From positions 45,916 through 109,915 of the forward strand of contig CANDEV010000009.1 in assembly GCA_947383835.1 (NCBI GenBank): DNA of 64,000 nt. Direction: 5' to 3'. Source of the stretch: an uncultured Clostridia bacterium (GTDB lineage: Bacteria; Bacillota; Clostridia; Oscillospirales; Ruminococcaceae). The translations under genes were made by a program, and so were the position numbers. The notes beneath the pieces are model-generated. The model searched no databases, was not told the origin of the DNA, and saw nothing but the letters and a program-made list of their open reading frames with translations. This document shows positions 1 through 8,171 of the stretch, piece by piece. Positions within the stretch are counted from its first letter, which is position 1. Each line of letters opens with the position of its first letter.

Positions 1-678
1 CTCAATAAATTCGCATGGACGGAAAGTCCGCAGCAGACGGTGAATTATGTAGAGGCGCACGACAACCTGACTTTGTGGGACAAGCTTTACTACACAAACA
101 GCACCGACAGCCTTGAAAAACGCAAGCGCATGGATAAAATGGCTGCGGCAATGGTGTACCTTGCCCAAGGCATACCGTTCATTCAGGCGGGACAGGAGTT
201 CCTGCGGTCGAAGCCTTTCCCCGGCGGTCATGTTTTCGACCATAACAGCTACAATTCCCCCGACGCGGTAAACAGCCTCAAATGGGACAGAAAGTCTGAA
301 TTTAAGGACGTTTTCGAGTACTACAAGGGCTTGATAGCTTTCAGAAAGGCGCACTCCGCTTTCAGAATGTACGACAAGGAGCAGGTGGGAGAGCATATGA
401 TATTCCTCGATCATCTGCCGCAGCGGGTAGTTGGATTTGTCCTTACGGGGGACAATATTTTCGAGGAGATCGTTGTATTTTTCAACCCCAACGATTACGC
501 GGTGACCCTCCACGCTTTCGGTGAGTACGGCGTTTACGTTGACGGCGACAGGGCGGGTACAGAGCCGCTTTACACGGTCTCGGACGATTATGTTGTGGAC
601 GGTTTGAGCGCGATAGTCCTCGGTCGGGTACGCTCCGAGGAAAATACGGAGGAATATGAGTCCTTGGCGACTGATTGA
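1..678 (+). CDS. pulA: Type I pullulanase, C-terminal part (truncated by window edge)
   Basis: The frame is open from base 1, so the gene starts outside the window and about 225 residues are visible. The segment VNYVEAHDNLTLWDKL is the region IV motif of GH13 pullulanases, with the active-site HD pair; AQGIPFIQAGQEFLRSKP follows, and then a beta-rich C-terminal domain. The family debranches alpha-1,6 linkages in pullulan, glycogen and starch. The gene stops just before a palindromic repeat whose first half has a T-run and may serve as terminator. Subfamily is by motif recognition only; a glycogen debranching relative is the alternative. Confidence 0.9.
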   Translation, partial: LNKFAWTESPQQTVNYVEAHDNLTLWDKLYYTNSTDSLEKRKRMDKMAAAMVYLAQGIPFIQAGQEFLRSKPFPGGHVFDHNSYNSPDAVNSLKWDRKSEFKDVFEYYKGLIAFRKAHSAFRMYDKEQVGEHMIFLDHLPQRVVGFVLTGDNIFEEIVVFFNPNDYAVTLHAFGEYGVYVDGDRAGTEPLYTVSDDYVVDGLSAIVLGRVRSEENTEEYESLATD

Positions 679-685
679 ATAATTC

Positions 686-756
686 GTAGGGCGGGGGCTT
701 GCTCCCGCCTTTTTTGTATAAATACGCGAAAAGGCGGGAGCAAGCCCCCGCCCTAC
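686..756. repeat. Palindromic repeat family A, copy 1 (short form)
   Basis: An inverted repeat with arms GTAGGGCGGGGGCTTGCTCC and its complement surrounds a short AT-rich centre. The first arm folds on itself (GCGGG...CCCGC) and is followed by TTTTTT, so it could end pulA transcription. The same arms recur at 1649-1742 and 25722-25816 and, degraded, at 53797-53862. This copy has lost most of the centre found in the longer copies. Confidence 0.85.
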
Positions 757-810
757 ACTAAATTGAACAAATTTTGCGGGGCGGGTTACAATATATTAAA
801 TTGTTAAATT

Positions 811-850
811 AAAAATGCAGGAAAATTTTTTAATTTTCCTGCATTTTTTT
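811..850. terminator. Bidirectional terminator at the end of tatD
   Basis: A perfect 17-bp stem (AAAAATGCAGGAAAATT and its complement) with a four-base loop is flanked by A- and T-runs, so it can work on both strands. The tatD stop codon and last codons lie inside the stem. Confidence 0.8.
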
Positions 851-1606
851 AAACAAATTCAAGGTGTTCTCCGTGGTCTGCTTTGCGACCTGTTCGGGGG
901 AAACGCCCTTTACCTCCGCGATCTTGGGGATAATGTCCGCGATCATGCTGCTGTCGCACCGCTTTCCCCTGTTCGGTTCGGGAGCCATATAGGGGCAGTC
1001 CGTCTCCAGCATCAGCCTGTCAAGAGGGACTACAGCCAAAGCCTCTATTGCCTTGCGCGCGTTTTTAAAGGTCAGCACTCCCGTGAAGCTGATGTTCATT
1101 CCCAACGCCAGCACCTGCTTTGCGGTCTCCGCAGACCCCGAAAAGCAGTGCATAACGCCGTTGACAGTCCCTCGCTTGCGGAGGATATTCATACAGTCCT
1201 CGGTAGCGTCCCGCGAGTGTATCACAACGGGCAGGGAAAGCTCCGCCGCAAGGTCGAGCTGTTCCTCAAAAATTTTCTTCTGCAAATCGGGGTCGTAGCC
1301 CTCGTAATGGTAGTCAAGCCCGATCTCGCCGATAGCAACGGTTTTCGGCAGGACTGCCCATTTTTTCAGCGTTTCGAGATAGTCCGCGGGAGTACCCTCA
1401 ACGTCCTCGGGGTGAATTCCCACCGCCGCGTACATAAAGGGGAATTTTTCCGCGTACTCAACCGAAAGTCGGGAACGCTCCAAATTGCAGCCCATATTTA
1501 CTGTTTTCAGCACTCCGCCCCGGTGTATGCGGTTTAAAAGCTCGTCCCTGTCGGGGTCAAACTGTTCCGCGTCATAGTGGGCGTGGCTGTCTATGAATTG
1601 TAGCAT
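830..1606 (-). CDS. tatD: TatD family metal-dependent hydrolase (DNase)
   Basis: A 258-residue TIM-barrel amidohydrolase-type protein of normal family length. Metal-binding motifs of TatD/YcfH proteins are visible: DSHAHYD at the N-terminus, GEIGLDYHYE near residue 93, PVVIHSRDA near residue 125, MHCFSG near residue 150 and LETDCPYMAP near residue 200. The family has Mg-dependent 3'-5' exonuclease activity and is proposed to act in DNA repair or fragmentation. The ATG start has an AAGGTGAT ribosome site. It lies alone between two family A repeats. The exact substrate cannot be told from sequence. Confidence 0.93.
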   Translation of the reverse strand: MLQFIDSHAHYDAEQFDPDRDELLNRIHRGGVLKTVNMGCNLERSRLSVEYAEKFPFMYAAVGIHPEDVEGTPADYLETLKKWAVLPKTVAIGEIGLDYHYEGYDPDLQKKIFEEQLDLAAELSLPVVIHSRDATEDCMNILRKRGTVNGVMHCFSGSAETAKQVLALGMNISFTGVLTFKNARKAIEALAVVPLDRLMLETDCPYMAPEPNRGKRCDSSMIADIIPKIAEVKGVSPEQVAKQTTENTLNLFKKMQEN

Positions 1607-1648
1607 TGTATCACCTTTTATAATTTTTATTTAACGCACATTATATCT

Positions 1649-1742
1649 GTAGGGCGGGGGCTTGCTCCCGCCTATGTTGTATGCGACGAATTTTATATGA
1701 TATGTTTTATACGTGAAAGGCGGGAGCAAGCCCCCGCCCTAC
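1649..1742. repeat. Palindromic repeat family A, copy 2 (full length)
   Basis: The arms are GTAGGGCGGGGGCTTGCTCC and its complement, separated by an AT-rich centre containing GACGAATTTTATATGATATG. The copy at 25722-25816 has the same centre in opposite orientation. That is what a mobile or once-mobile palindromic element would leave, rather than a gene-specific terminator. It sits between tatD and the XRE array. Confidence 0.88.
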
Positions 1743-1748
1743 ATTGTG

Positions 1749-1961
1749 TCAATCATCATCGGGAATGTATTCTATAATATCATTTGGTTGACAGCTGAAT
1801 ATTTTGCAAAGCTTTGCAAGGCTGTCCATTGAAATCATTTCATTTTTTCTGAGCCTTTGCATTGTACCCTCGCTCAAAACTTTTTCATTTCTAAGCCTTG
1901 TTGAACTGTACCCTTTTTCTTTCAAAGCTGCAAGAATATTAAATTTATAAACCATTGGCAT
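1749..1961 (-). CDS. Small XRE-type helix-turn-helix protein, array copy 1
   Basis: A 70-residue protein that is essentially one Cro/C1-type DNA-binding domain of the compact HTH_26 kind: YKFNILAALKEKGYSSTRLR, then LSEGTMQRLRKNEM, then SMDSLAKLCKIFSCQPNDII. The ATG at 1961 is preferred over the upstream in-frame GTG because an AAAGGTGAT ribosome site lies just before it and the start then matches copies 2 and 3. This is the most diverged and most downstream copy of a three-gene tandem array with a 283-bp period. It may be a small repressor or an orphan antitoxin; no partner is fused to it. Confidence 0.82.
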   Translation of the reverse strand: MPMVYKFNILAALKEKGYSSTRLRNEKVLSEGTMQRLRKNEMISMDSLAKLCKIFSCQPNDIIEYIPDDD

Positions 1962-2031
1962 GAATATCACCTTTTTGTTTAGCTTGCAATATATCGGCTT
2001 GTTTCCGTCTTACGAAAGATTGTTTGTTACG

Positions 2032-2244
2032 CTATTTCTCGTCGGGAACATATTCGATAATATCCCCCGGCTGACAGTCAAGCAGCTTGCAAAGTCTTTC
2101 AATATTATCCACTGAAATCATCTCGCCTGTTCTGAATTTCTGCATGGTACTTTCGCCAAATACTTTTTCGCTTCTAAGCCTTACCGAATTGTACCCCTTT
2201 TCTTTCAAAGCTGCAAGAATATTAAATTTATAAACCATTGACAT
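2032..2244 (-). CDS. Small XRE-type helix-turn-helix protein, array copy 2
   Basis: A 70-residue paralogue of the flanking genes: YKFNILAALKEKGYNSVRLR, FGESTMQKFRTGEMIS, then a C-terminal helix pair LCKLLDCQPGDIIEYVPDEK identical to copy 3. Residues in and around the predicted recognition helix differ from copy 1 (STMQKFRTG against GTMQRLRKN), which could change operator choice. The start is the ATG behind AAAGGTGAT. It is probably read together with copy 3 from the promoter at 2544-2572. Confidence 0.82.
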   Translation of the reverse strand: MSMVYKFNILAALKEKGYNSVRLRSEKVFGESTMQKFRTGEMISVDNIERLCKLLDCQPGDIIEYVPDEK

Positions 2245-2314
2245 GAATATCACCTTTTTGTTTAGCTTGCAATATATTGGCTTGCTTCCGTCTTACGAAA
2301 GATTGTTTGTTACG

Positions 2315-2527
2315 CTATTTCTCGTCGGGAACATATTCGATAATATCCCCCGGCTGACAGTCAAGCAGCTTGCAAAGTCTTTCAATATTATCCGTTGAAA
2401 CCATTTCGCCTGTTCTGAATTTCTGCATTGTGCTTTCGCTCATAATTTTTTCGCTTCTTATTCTTGTTGACCTGTACCCTTTTTCTCTTAAAGCTGCAAG
2501 AATATCAAATTTATACCTCATTGACAT
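2315..2527 (-). CDS. Small XRE-type helix-turn-helix protein, array copy 3 (promoter-proximal)
   Basis: A 70-residue compact Cro/C1-type DNA-binding protein, MSMRYKFDILAALREKGYRS onward, ending DIIEYVPDEK. It is first in the transcription order of the triplet, with a GAGGTGATATT ribosome site directly before the ATG and a good promoter upstream. A divergent promoter for the gene at 2682 lies within 100 bp, so this protein may control both directions. That regulatory link is inference from layout; no operator palindrome was obvious. Confidence 0.82.
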   Translation of the reverse strand: MSMRYKFDILAALREKGYRSTRIRSEKIMSESTMQKFRTGEMVSTDNIERLCKLLDCQPGDIIEYVPDEK

Positions 2528-2543
2528 AATATCACCTCTAACT

Positions 2544-2572
2544 ATTATACATCAAAAATTAATTGTAAACAA
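2544..2572 (-). promoter_or_regulatory. Promoter of the XRE array
   Basis: On the minus strand TTGTTT and TATAAT are separated by 17 bases, with the first XRE start codon close downstream. Confidence 0.6.
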
Positions 2573-2617
2573 TAAATACGTATACAAAATACAACGTTTT
2601 TTCGTGAAATATACCAA

Positions 2618-2646
2618 TTGAATTTATCTAATAATCGTGTTATAAT
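2618..2646 (+). promoter_or_regulatory. Promoter of the small gene at 2682
   Basis: TTGAAT and TATAAT are separated by 17 bases, 36 bases before the start codon. It is divergent from the XRE array promoter. Confidence 0.65.
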
Positions 2647-2681
2647 ATAATTACAAAATTATTTATAAAGGAGTTTTTACT

Positions 2682-2951
2682 ATGGAAACATTTGTAAAAG
2701 ATTTTTTCCTGTCTGAAGCGTGCGAATACAATAATTTTAAAATGCCGTCGCGTGTAAAGGCTGCTGCGGAAAAAGAGAGCCAAGCCTTATTTGACGAGAT
2801 AAAAAGCCGCCTGAACACCGACGAAAAAAGAAAGCTGGAACGGTACGTTGAGCTGCTCGGCATTATCGAGGACGAGAACGATTATTATGCCTTTATCTGC
2901 GGCGCGAAAATGGCTTTAAAAGTCCTTGCGGAACTATTCCGCACAGCCTGA
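2682..2951 (+). CDS. Small conserved protein of unknown function (DUF6809-like)
   Basis: An 89-residue, highly charged, mostly helical protein with an AAAGGAG ribosome site. The N-terminal pattern FVKDFFLSEACEYNN and the C-terminal pattern DYYAFICGAKMALKVLAELF match the paralogue at 35203-35484 (EYFFSDICEY, DAYYAFICGIRAAIQVLAEAF). The YAFICG block is the best family signature; the resemblance to DUF6809 is from memory and not verified. Function is unknown. It stands divergently beside the XRE array and convergently against the FlhB-like gene. Confidence 0.72.
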   Translation: METFVKDFFLSEACEYNNFKMPSRVKAAAEKESQALFDEIKSRLNTDEKRKLERYVELLGIIEDENDYYAFICGAKMALKVLAELFRTA

Positions 2952-2953
2952 TT

Positions 2954-3232
2954 TTAATTCTCCTTGGCAATTTTCATGACCTGAACATATATCCCAGCCA
3001 CGACCTGATAAAGCTCGGGAGGTATACCCTGCCCAACGTTCAGCATTGTCAGCAGCGCGGCGGTGGAGTCGTCCCGATAGACGGGGACTCCGTTTTCGTC
3101 CGCAAGATTTATGATCTTTTCCGCAACATGACCCTGCCCCGTTGCCACAACTATGGGAGTGTAGTCCTTTTCGGGATTGTATTTTAACGCCACCGCGGAA
3201 TTGCTTGGCTTTTTTCCTCTGTATACGGGCAT
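2954..3232 (-). CDS. FlhB C-terminal-domain homologue (YlqH type)
   Basis: A 92-residue protein resembling only the cytoplasmic C-terminal domain of the flagellar export protein FlhB, as Bacillus YlqH does. Recognisable blocks are AVALKYNPEKDYTPIVVATG, AEKIINLADENGVPVYRDDS and AALLTMLNVGQGIPPELYQVVA. The NPTH self-cleavage motif of FlhB is absent, and there is no membrane domain. It probably acts as a soluble partner in flagellar export or is a domain relic. It lies directly downstream of the large YlqG-like gene, as in Bacillus, and ends two bases from the convergent gene at 2682. Confidence 0.85.
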   Translation of the reverse strand: MPVYRGKKPSNSAVALKYNPEKDYTPIVVATGQGHVAEKIINLADENGVPVYRDDSTAALLTMLNVGQGIPPELYQVVAGIYVQVMKIAKEN

Positions 3233-3342
3233 GGTAATTTCTCCCCTTTTATTCGTATATAATTTTAATAAATTTGCCCTCCCCTTGGGGGCTTATATAA
3301 ATAAATTTTGCTGCATTGATCCCGCCGCGGGGCGTTCCCCGC

Positions 3343-5235
3343 TTATGCGCTGACGTTCAAGCCGTTTTTGCGGTCGTTCAGCTTTGGGAATACCCTGTTT
3401 AAGTCACGCTTTTTCTTAAGCGGAGAAATTATCATTTTTTCCGCGCTGTAGCCGTTCGCCGAGGCTATGACAGGTATCATTTCCTTAAGCGGCAGATACT
3501 TCCTTTCGCTGCCCGCGGGACACAGCAGGGACACGTTTATGCTCTTGCCGCGTGAGAAAAGCTCCATTTCAAAGTACCCAGCCTCCTCTATCTCGAAGCA
3601 GAGGAAAAGGTGCTTGTCATTTTCGCTGCCCGGTTCGCCGTTCCCCGCGTCTGGGTCAGCCCACAGCTCGCCGAAGGCTTTTGTACCATCCATATTCATA
3701 GGTACCAAAAAATGCAGCAGCGGCGAGAAAACGCCGGGTGACGTAAGAAGCCCCTGGAGCATTTCTCCGCGGTTCATTGCCGACAGTGATTTTAGGGACG
3801 GGTCGTTTATGTTCTTTACAAGAAAGTCCAGCATATTTTCCATTGTTGTCGGAGGTCTGTAGTTTATGCCCTCCGCAAGAGCCATCTGTGACAGAACCTG
3901 ATTTATGCTTTGCGCAATGGTTATTTTCGCGTCAAGATTTTCCATGCGGTTCACGATAACGCTTAAACGGTCGATAAGAGTGTTAAGGTTTTTATCGTTT
4001 TCAAAATTCCGCAGCAGGGTATTTACCCCGCCTTTCATATTGTCCGGCACAAGGGGAGCAATTATTCTCCGCAGCATAGACACTCCCTGCTTTACGTCGA
4101 AAACTGCGGCGCCACCCGCGCTTCCCGCATTTTCGGCGCTTTCGGAGGTTTGGACGTTTTCTGCGGTCTTTGAAAGTTCGTTCAGCTCCTCTGAAAGCTT
4201 GCTGAGATCGTCCGAAAGCTTTTCGAGCTGTCCGGGGGACATATCCTTTGTCGCGCTTTCAACGGCGTTTGCAATACGCTCGGTAAGCATTGTCATGGAC
4301 ATTACCGCGGAAGAACTGCGGGTGTCCTCCATAGCCGCAAGCTTAACGTCCAGCGGAAGCTTTGAGGACTCTATGAATTTTGTAAACAGCGTTTCAAGCT
4401 TCTGAGCCGTATCGGGATCCTGCGTCATGCTGACGATAGCGCGGAAGCTTTCTGCAACGGCGGAGCTGTTGTTGTTGAACCGCGAAAGATTGTATGTAAT
4501 AAGCGAAAGAAGATTCTGCGTCTTGTCGTTGAGCAGAAGACTGTCCTGCAAATAATTGACGAGGGAAAGAACGTCCTGCTTGACCTCGGCGAAATTATAT
4601 GCGTTGAGCCTGTCTGCGGTCTGGTTGAGCAGGGTCATTATCTCGCGGCTTTGGGCAGTTTCCCCCGCAAGATACCGAAGGCTCTCGGATATTGAAGTAA
4701 GTATGCTTTCTCTTGAGTCTGCCGCGGCGGTGGCTTTGGCAAAATCCAGCACAGCCATGGCAAGCTCCTCGCCGACGGGGTTGCCGTCCAGCCCTGCAAG
4801 AATATTTTTAAGCTCGGACCACAGCGGGTCGCTGAAAACCGTTGCTTCGCTCTGCTGACGGACTATGTCCGCAGCAATCTCCTCGGCGTTCGGCAGCAGC
4901 ATTATCTCTCCCGCAAACTCCGTTATCTTATTCAGAAGCTCGGCATTTCCCGACTGGCTCAGGATATCCAGAGCTGAACCGCTTATAAGCCCCTTAAGCA
5001 GTATGGAGGACATAGCGGGGTCCTTTGCCACAGCCGCCTGAAGATTGGGCAGACCCGCGCCGCTGCCGTCCTTGAGGTTCTGCTCGCCGAGCTGCTCGTC
5101 GCGGGTGTTGGCCTTGTTGATATATTCAACGTTGCCAAGCTCAAAGACCTGCTCGGGCGCTTGCGGCTTGACGTTCTGGTTCATGCTGTAATCCTTGGGG
5201 GCTACAGGCGTGGTTACTCTCAACAGATCCGACAT
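3343..5235 (-). CDS. Large acidic protein upstream of the FlhB-like gene (YlqG-like, hook-length-control-like)
   Basis: A 630-residue protein without signal peptide or membrane helices, rich in long helices and Asn/Ser/Leu. The ATG at 5235 (MSDLLRVTTPVAPKDYSMNQ) is chosen because GGAAAGGAAAA precedes it; an upstream in-frame ATG would add 22 residues without a ribosome site. The C-terminal ~150 residues contain a compact segment (FLCFEIEEAGYFEMELFSRG, INVSLLCPAG) that could correspond to the FliK-type C-terminal domain. Position immediately before the ylqH homologue matches ylqG-ylqH of Bacillus. The flagellar link is inferred from context only. Confidence 0.6.
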   Translation of the reverse strand: MSDLLRVTTPVAPKDYSMNQNVKPQAPEQVFELGNVEYINKANTRDEQLGEQNLKDGSGAGLPNLQAAVAKDPAMSSILLKGLISGSALDILSQSGNAELLNKITEFAGEIMLLPNAEEIAADIVRQQSEATVFSDPLWSELKNILAGLDGNPVGEELAMAVLDFAKATAAADSRESILTSISESLRYLAGETAQSREIMTLLNQTADRLNAYNFAEVKQDVLSLVNYLQDSLLLNDKTQNLLSLITYNLSRFNNNSSAVAESFRAIVSMTQDPDTAQKLETLFTKFIESSKLPLDVKLAAMEDTRSSSAVMSMTMLTERIANAVESATKDMSPGQLEKLSDDLSKLSEELNELSKTAENVQTSESAENAGSAGGAAVFDVKQGVSMLRRIIAPLVPDNMKGGVNTLLRNFENDKNLNTLIDRLSVIVNRMENLDAKITIAQSINQVLSQMALAEGINYRPPTTMENMLDFLVKNINDPSLKSLSAMNRGEMLQGLLTSPGVFSPLLHFLVPMNMDGTKAFGELWADPDAGNGEPGSENDKHLFLCFEIEEAGYFEMELFSRGKSINVSLLCPAGSERKYLPLKEMIPVIASANGYSAEKMIISPLKKKRDLNRVFPKLNDRKNGLNVSA

Positions 5236-5470
5236 AATCCATTTTCCTTTCCTATCAGAAGCAAGAGATTTAGGGACAAGAAGCAAGAAGAATTGCTGCA
5301 AAAAAATCTGACTAAGTCTATCCTTATATTATAGCACAAAAAAACACAAAAAACACATTATTCATCAAAATTTCACAAAATTTTGCAAATATTAATAATT
5401 ATTGTTAAATATGAACAAAAATCTACCGAAAAATTTTTTAGCTTTATTTTTATTATATTACATTTTTGGC

Positions 5471-5514
5471 TTGTAGTAAAGAGTTTTTTATAGTATAATT
5501 AAAAATATACTATA
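5471..5514 (+). promoter_or_regulatory. Promoter of the chemotaxis operon with a palindrome over the -10 box
   Basis: TTGTAG (5471) and TATAAT (5494) are separated by 17 bases. A palindrome, TATAGTATA and TATACTATA with an eight-base centre (5489-5514), covers the -10 box and likely start site. A leader of about 185 bases without a recognised motif follows before cheA. No sigma-D (TAAA/GCCGATAT) promoter was seen. Confidence 0.5.
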
Positions 5515-5690
5515 AAATATTATGGTGAATTATATCTTTCGGGAGCATTGCGTATTCCGCCCCTCCGTTTCGGCTCGGCGGAAATCACTTCAAAGCCCGT
5601 CACGCTGTACAGTCCGTTATATATCGCATACCCTTTGCGGACGGCGGCGACGGTGTTCTTCCGAACACAAATTGATAGGTAGGTGTTTTT

Positions 5691-8084
5691 ATGGCAAAAT
5701 TTGAAGCAGGAATGGAAGCAATGGCGGACGCTTATGTCTTTGAAACTACATCGCTTCTTGAACAGCTTGACCAAATTCTGATGAAAACCGAAAACGAGAG
5801 CAACTTCGGAGAAGAAGAGATCAACGAAATATTCCGTACCATGCACACGATAAAGGGTTCTTCCGCAATGATGGGTCTGGAAAATATGTCCAAGCTCGCT
5901 CACGCTATCGAGGATATGTTCTATATCATACGTGAGGACAATCCGGTTATTTCATCTATGAATGAGCTGTATGACCTCGTATTCAACGCGTCCGACCTTT
6001 TAAAGGCGGAGATCGAGCTTATTCAGGAGGACGAATATACTCCTACGGATTTTACAGAGCAGATGAACAAAATCGAAGATTTTGCCGCTGTTCTTAAAGG
6101 CGGAGAGGCTGCGGCTCCCGCTGCTGCACCGACGGCTGCGGCTGCGGCTCCCGCTGCGTCTGCGCCTGCTGCGGCTCCTGCTGCCCCCGCGGCGGAGCTT
6201 ACCTCGGTAAAGGTGTTTTTTGAGGACGACTGCAAAATGGAGAACCTCCGCGCCATGCTGGTGGTGAACAGGATAAGCGATTCCTGCTCCAAGCTGGAAT
6301 ACGTCCCCGCCGATATCGAGACCAACGGCGAGACCGCCAAGGTCATCGTTGCTGACGGCTTTGACGTTAAGTTCAAGCCTATGGGCGGCGTTACTATTGA
6401 TGAGATCGTTGAAACGATCAAAACCACACCCAACGTAAAGGGCTGCGAAATCATACAGCGCGGCGCAGATTCCGGCGGAGCTGCTGCGGCGGAGATAACT
6501 ACGGTGAGAGTACACTTCGACGACGACTGCAAAATGGAGAACCTCCGCGCAGTTCTGGTGGTGAACAACATCAGAGACGTCTGCGACCATGTTACATACG
6601 AGCCTGCGGACATTGACGACAATGCCGAGACTGCCAAGACTATTGTTGAAGAGGGCTTCCTTGTCCATTTCAGCAGCGATAAAGCCAAGGCTGTTATACA
6701 GGCTATCGAGAACACTCCCAGCGTTAAATCCTATGAGATAATAGATACTCCTTCGGCAGAGCCTGTTCAAGAGGCTGCTGCACCCGCGGCAAATCCCGCG
6801 CCCGCTTCCTCCGCACCTGCTGCGCCGAAGCCCGCTGCGCCCAAGCCCGCGGAAAAGAAGCCTGCTGCCGCTGCTGCGCCGAAGCCGGCCGCTGCGGGAG
6901 GCGGAGCAAAGCAGTCGCTTATTTCGGTAAATCTGAACAAGCTGGATACTCTGCTCGACCTTGTGGGCGAGATCGTTATCACAGAGGCAATGGTTACTTC
7001 AAACCCCGATCTGAAGGGTCTGAAGCTCGATAACTTCCAGAAATCCGCAAGACAGCTCCGCAAGCTCAACGAGGAGCTTCAGGACGCTGTAATGTCAATA
7101 AGAATGGTTCCCCTTTCGGGAGCGTTCAATAAGATGACCCGTATCGTAAGAGATATGAAGGTCAAGCTGAACAAGGACGTTGACCTTGTATTCGAGGGCG
7201 AGGAAACAGAGGTAGATAAGTCCATTATCGACCAGCTCAACGACCCGCTTATGCATATGGTGCGTAACTCAATGGATCACGGTATCGAGGAAAATGTTGA
7301 GGATCGTATCGCTGCGGGCAAGTCCCCCAAGGGCAAGATCACGCTTTCGGCATACAATACTTCGGGAGAGGTTATTATAGTAGTTGCCGACGACGGCGGC
7401 GGAATAGACCCCGAAAAGGTTCTTGCAAAGGCTGAAAGGAACGGCATTTTGTCAAGACCTGCAAGCGAGTATACCGATAAAGAGATACTCAACATGATAA
7501 TGCTCCCCGGCTTCTCAACAAACGAACAGGTAACCGAATATTCCGGCAGAGGCGTTGGAATGGACGTTGTTAAGAAGAACATCGAAAAGATCGGCGGTTC
7601 GGTTTCGGTAGAGTCGAAATTCGGCGAGGGAACAAACTTTATAATCAAGATACCGCTTTCGCTCTCAATTGTTGACGGCATGGAGATCGCGGTAGGCGAT
7701 TCGATCTTTGCGATACCTATAAATGTTATCAGCTCGTCGTTCAAGGTGCTCCCCGAACAGCTTGTCAAGGACACAAACGGCAACGAGATGATAATGGTAA
7801 GAGGCGAATGCTACCCGCTTATCAGACTGTATGAGATCTACGACCTGAAGCCGAATATACAGGATCTTTACGAGGGTATCGTTATCCTTGTTGAGACGGA
7901 CGGCAAGCAGGCTTGTATCTTCGCCGACGAGCTTATCGGCGAGCAGCAGGTGGTAGTAAAGCCGTTCCCAAGACTTCTGGGAGCTTACAATATCAAGCAT
8001 AACGGTATGTCGGGCTGCTCTATTCTCGGCGACGGTTCTATTACGATAATTCTTGACGTAGATAATATTATCAAGGATTTCTAA
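5691..8084 (+). CDS. cheA: Chemotaxis histidine kinase CheA with two P2 domains
   Basis: CheA autophosphorylates in receptor arrays and passes phosphate to response regulators. The 797 residues show an Hpt domain with the phospho-site H52 in MHTIKGSSAMMG, Ala/Pro-rich linkers near 140-165 and 360-400, a P3 dimerisation domain from about 405, an HATPase domain (HMVRNSMDHGIEE near 521, VADDGGGIDP, GFSTNEQVTEYSGRGVGMDV) and a CheW-like P5 domain from about 665. Between Hpt and P3 lie two tandem P2-type domains, starting near 172 and 271, that share DDCKMENLRA. A duplicated regulator-binding domain is unusual. It is first in the cheA-cheW-cheR-cheB operon. Confidence 0.97.
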   Translation: MAKFEAGMEAMADAYVFETTSLLEQLDQILMKTENESNFGEEEINEIFRTMHTIKGSSAMMGLENMSKLAHAIEDMFYIIREDNPVISSMNELYDLVFNASDLLKAEIELIQEDEYTPTDFTEQMNKIEDFAAVLKGGEAAAPAAAPTAAAAAPAASAPAAAPAAPAAELTSVKVFFEDDCKMENLRAMLVVNRISDSCSKLEYVPADIETNGETAKVIVADGFDVKFKPMGGVTIDEIVETIKTTPNVKGCEIIQRGADSGGAAAAEITTVRVHFDDDCKMENLRAVLVVNNIRDVCDHVTYEPADIDDNAETAKTIVEEGFLVHFSSDKAKAVIQAIENTPSVKSYEIIDTPSAEPVQEAAAPAANPAPASSAPAAPKPAAPKPAEKKPAAAAAPKPAAAGGGAKQSLISVNLNKLDTLLDLVGEIVITEAMVTSNPDLKGLKLDNFQKSARQLRKLNEELQDAVMSIRMVPLSGAFNKMTRIVRDMKVKLNKDVDLVFEGEETEVDKSIIDQLNDPLMHMVRNSMDHGIEENVEDRIAAGKSPKGKITLSAYNTSGEVIIVVADDGGGIDPEKVLAKAERNGILSRPASEYTDKEILNMIMLPGFSTNEQVTEYSGRGVGMDVVKKNIEKIGGSVSVESKFGEGTNFIIKIPLSLSIVDGMEIAVGDSIFAIPINVISSSFKVLPEQLVKDTNGNEMIMVRGECYPLIRLYEIYDLKPNIQDLYEGIVILVETDGKQACIFADELIGEQQVVVKPFPRLLGAYNIKHNGMSGCSILGDGSITIILDVDNIIKDF

Positions 8085-8171
8085 GCATATCAGAATATTT
8101 TCAGAGATAAGAGCGGAGAGACGTTTCCTGCGTCTTAAGCTCTTGCCTCTGTTAGGAAAGGGTGAATAAAT

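Larger units (their letters stand above)
1749..2527 (-). repeat. Tandem repeat, three 283-bp units each with an XRE gene
   Basis: The three genes end at 1749, 2032 and 2315, exactly 283 bp apart, and the spacers are nearly identical (shared GAAAGATTGTTTGTTACGCT). Copies 2 and 3 code for the same 24-residue C-terminus. The array arose by recent tandem duplication, with changes concentrated in the N-terminal half of the proteins. Confidence 0.88.

Noticed and set aside
815..1537. Long plus-strand open frame opposite tatD
   Set aside because: It is the antisense shadow of tatD, has no ribosome site or family pattern, and tatD has all catalytic motifs.
1749..2527. CRISPR array
   Set aside because: The 283-bp periodic repeats contain genes; no short repeat-spacer pattern is present here or elsewhere in the window.
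5520..5903. Minus-strand frame overlapping the cheA start
   Set aside because: It covers the cheA leader and first codons and has no family features or ribosome site.
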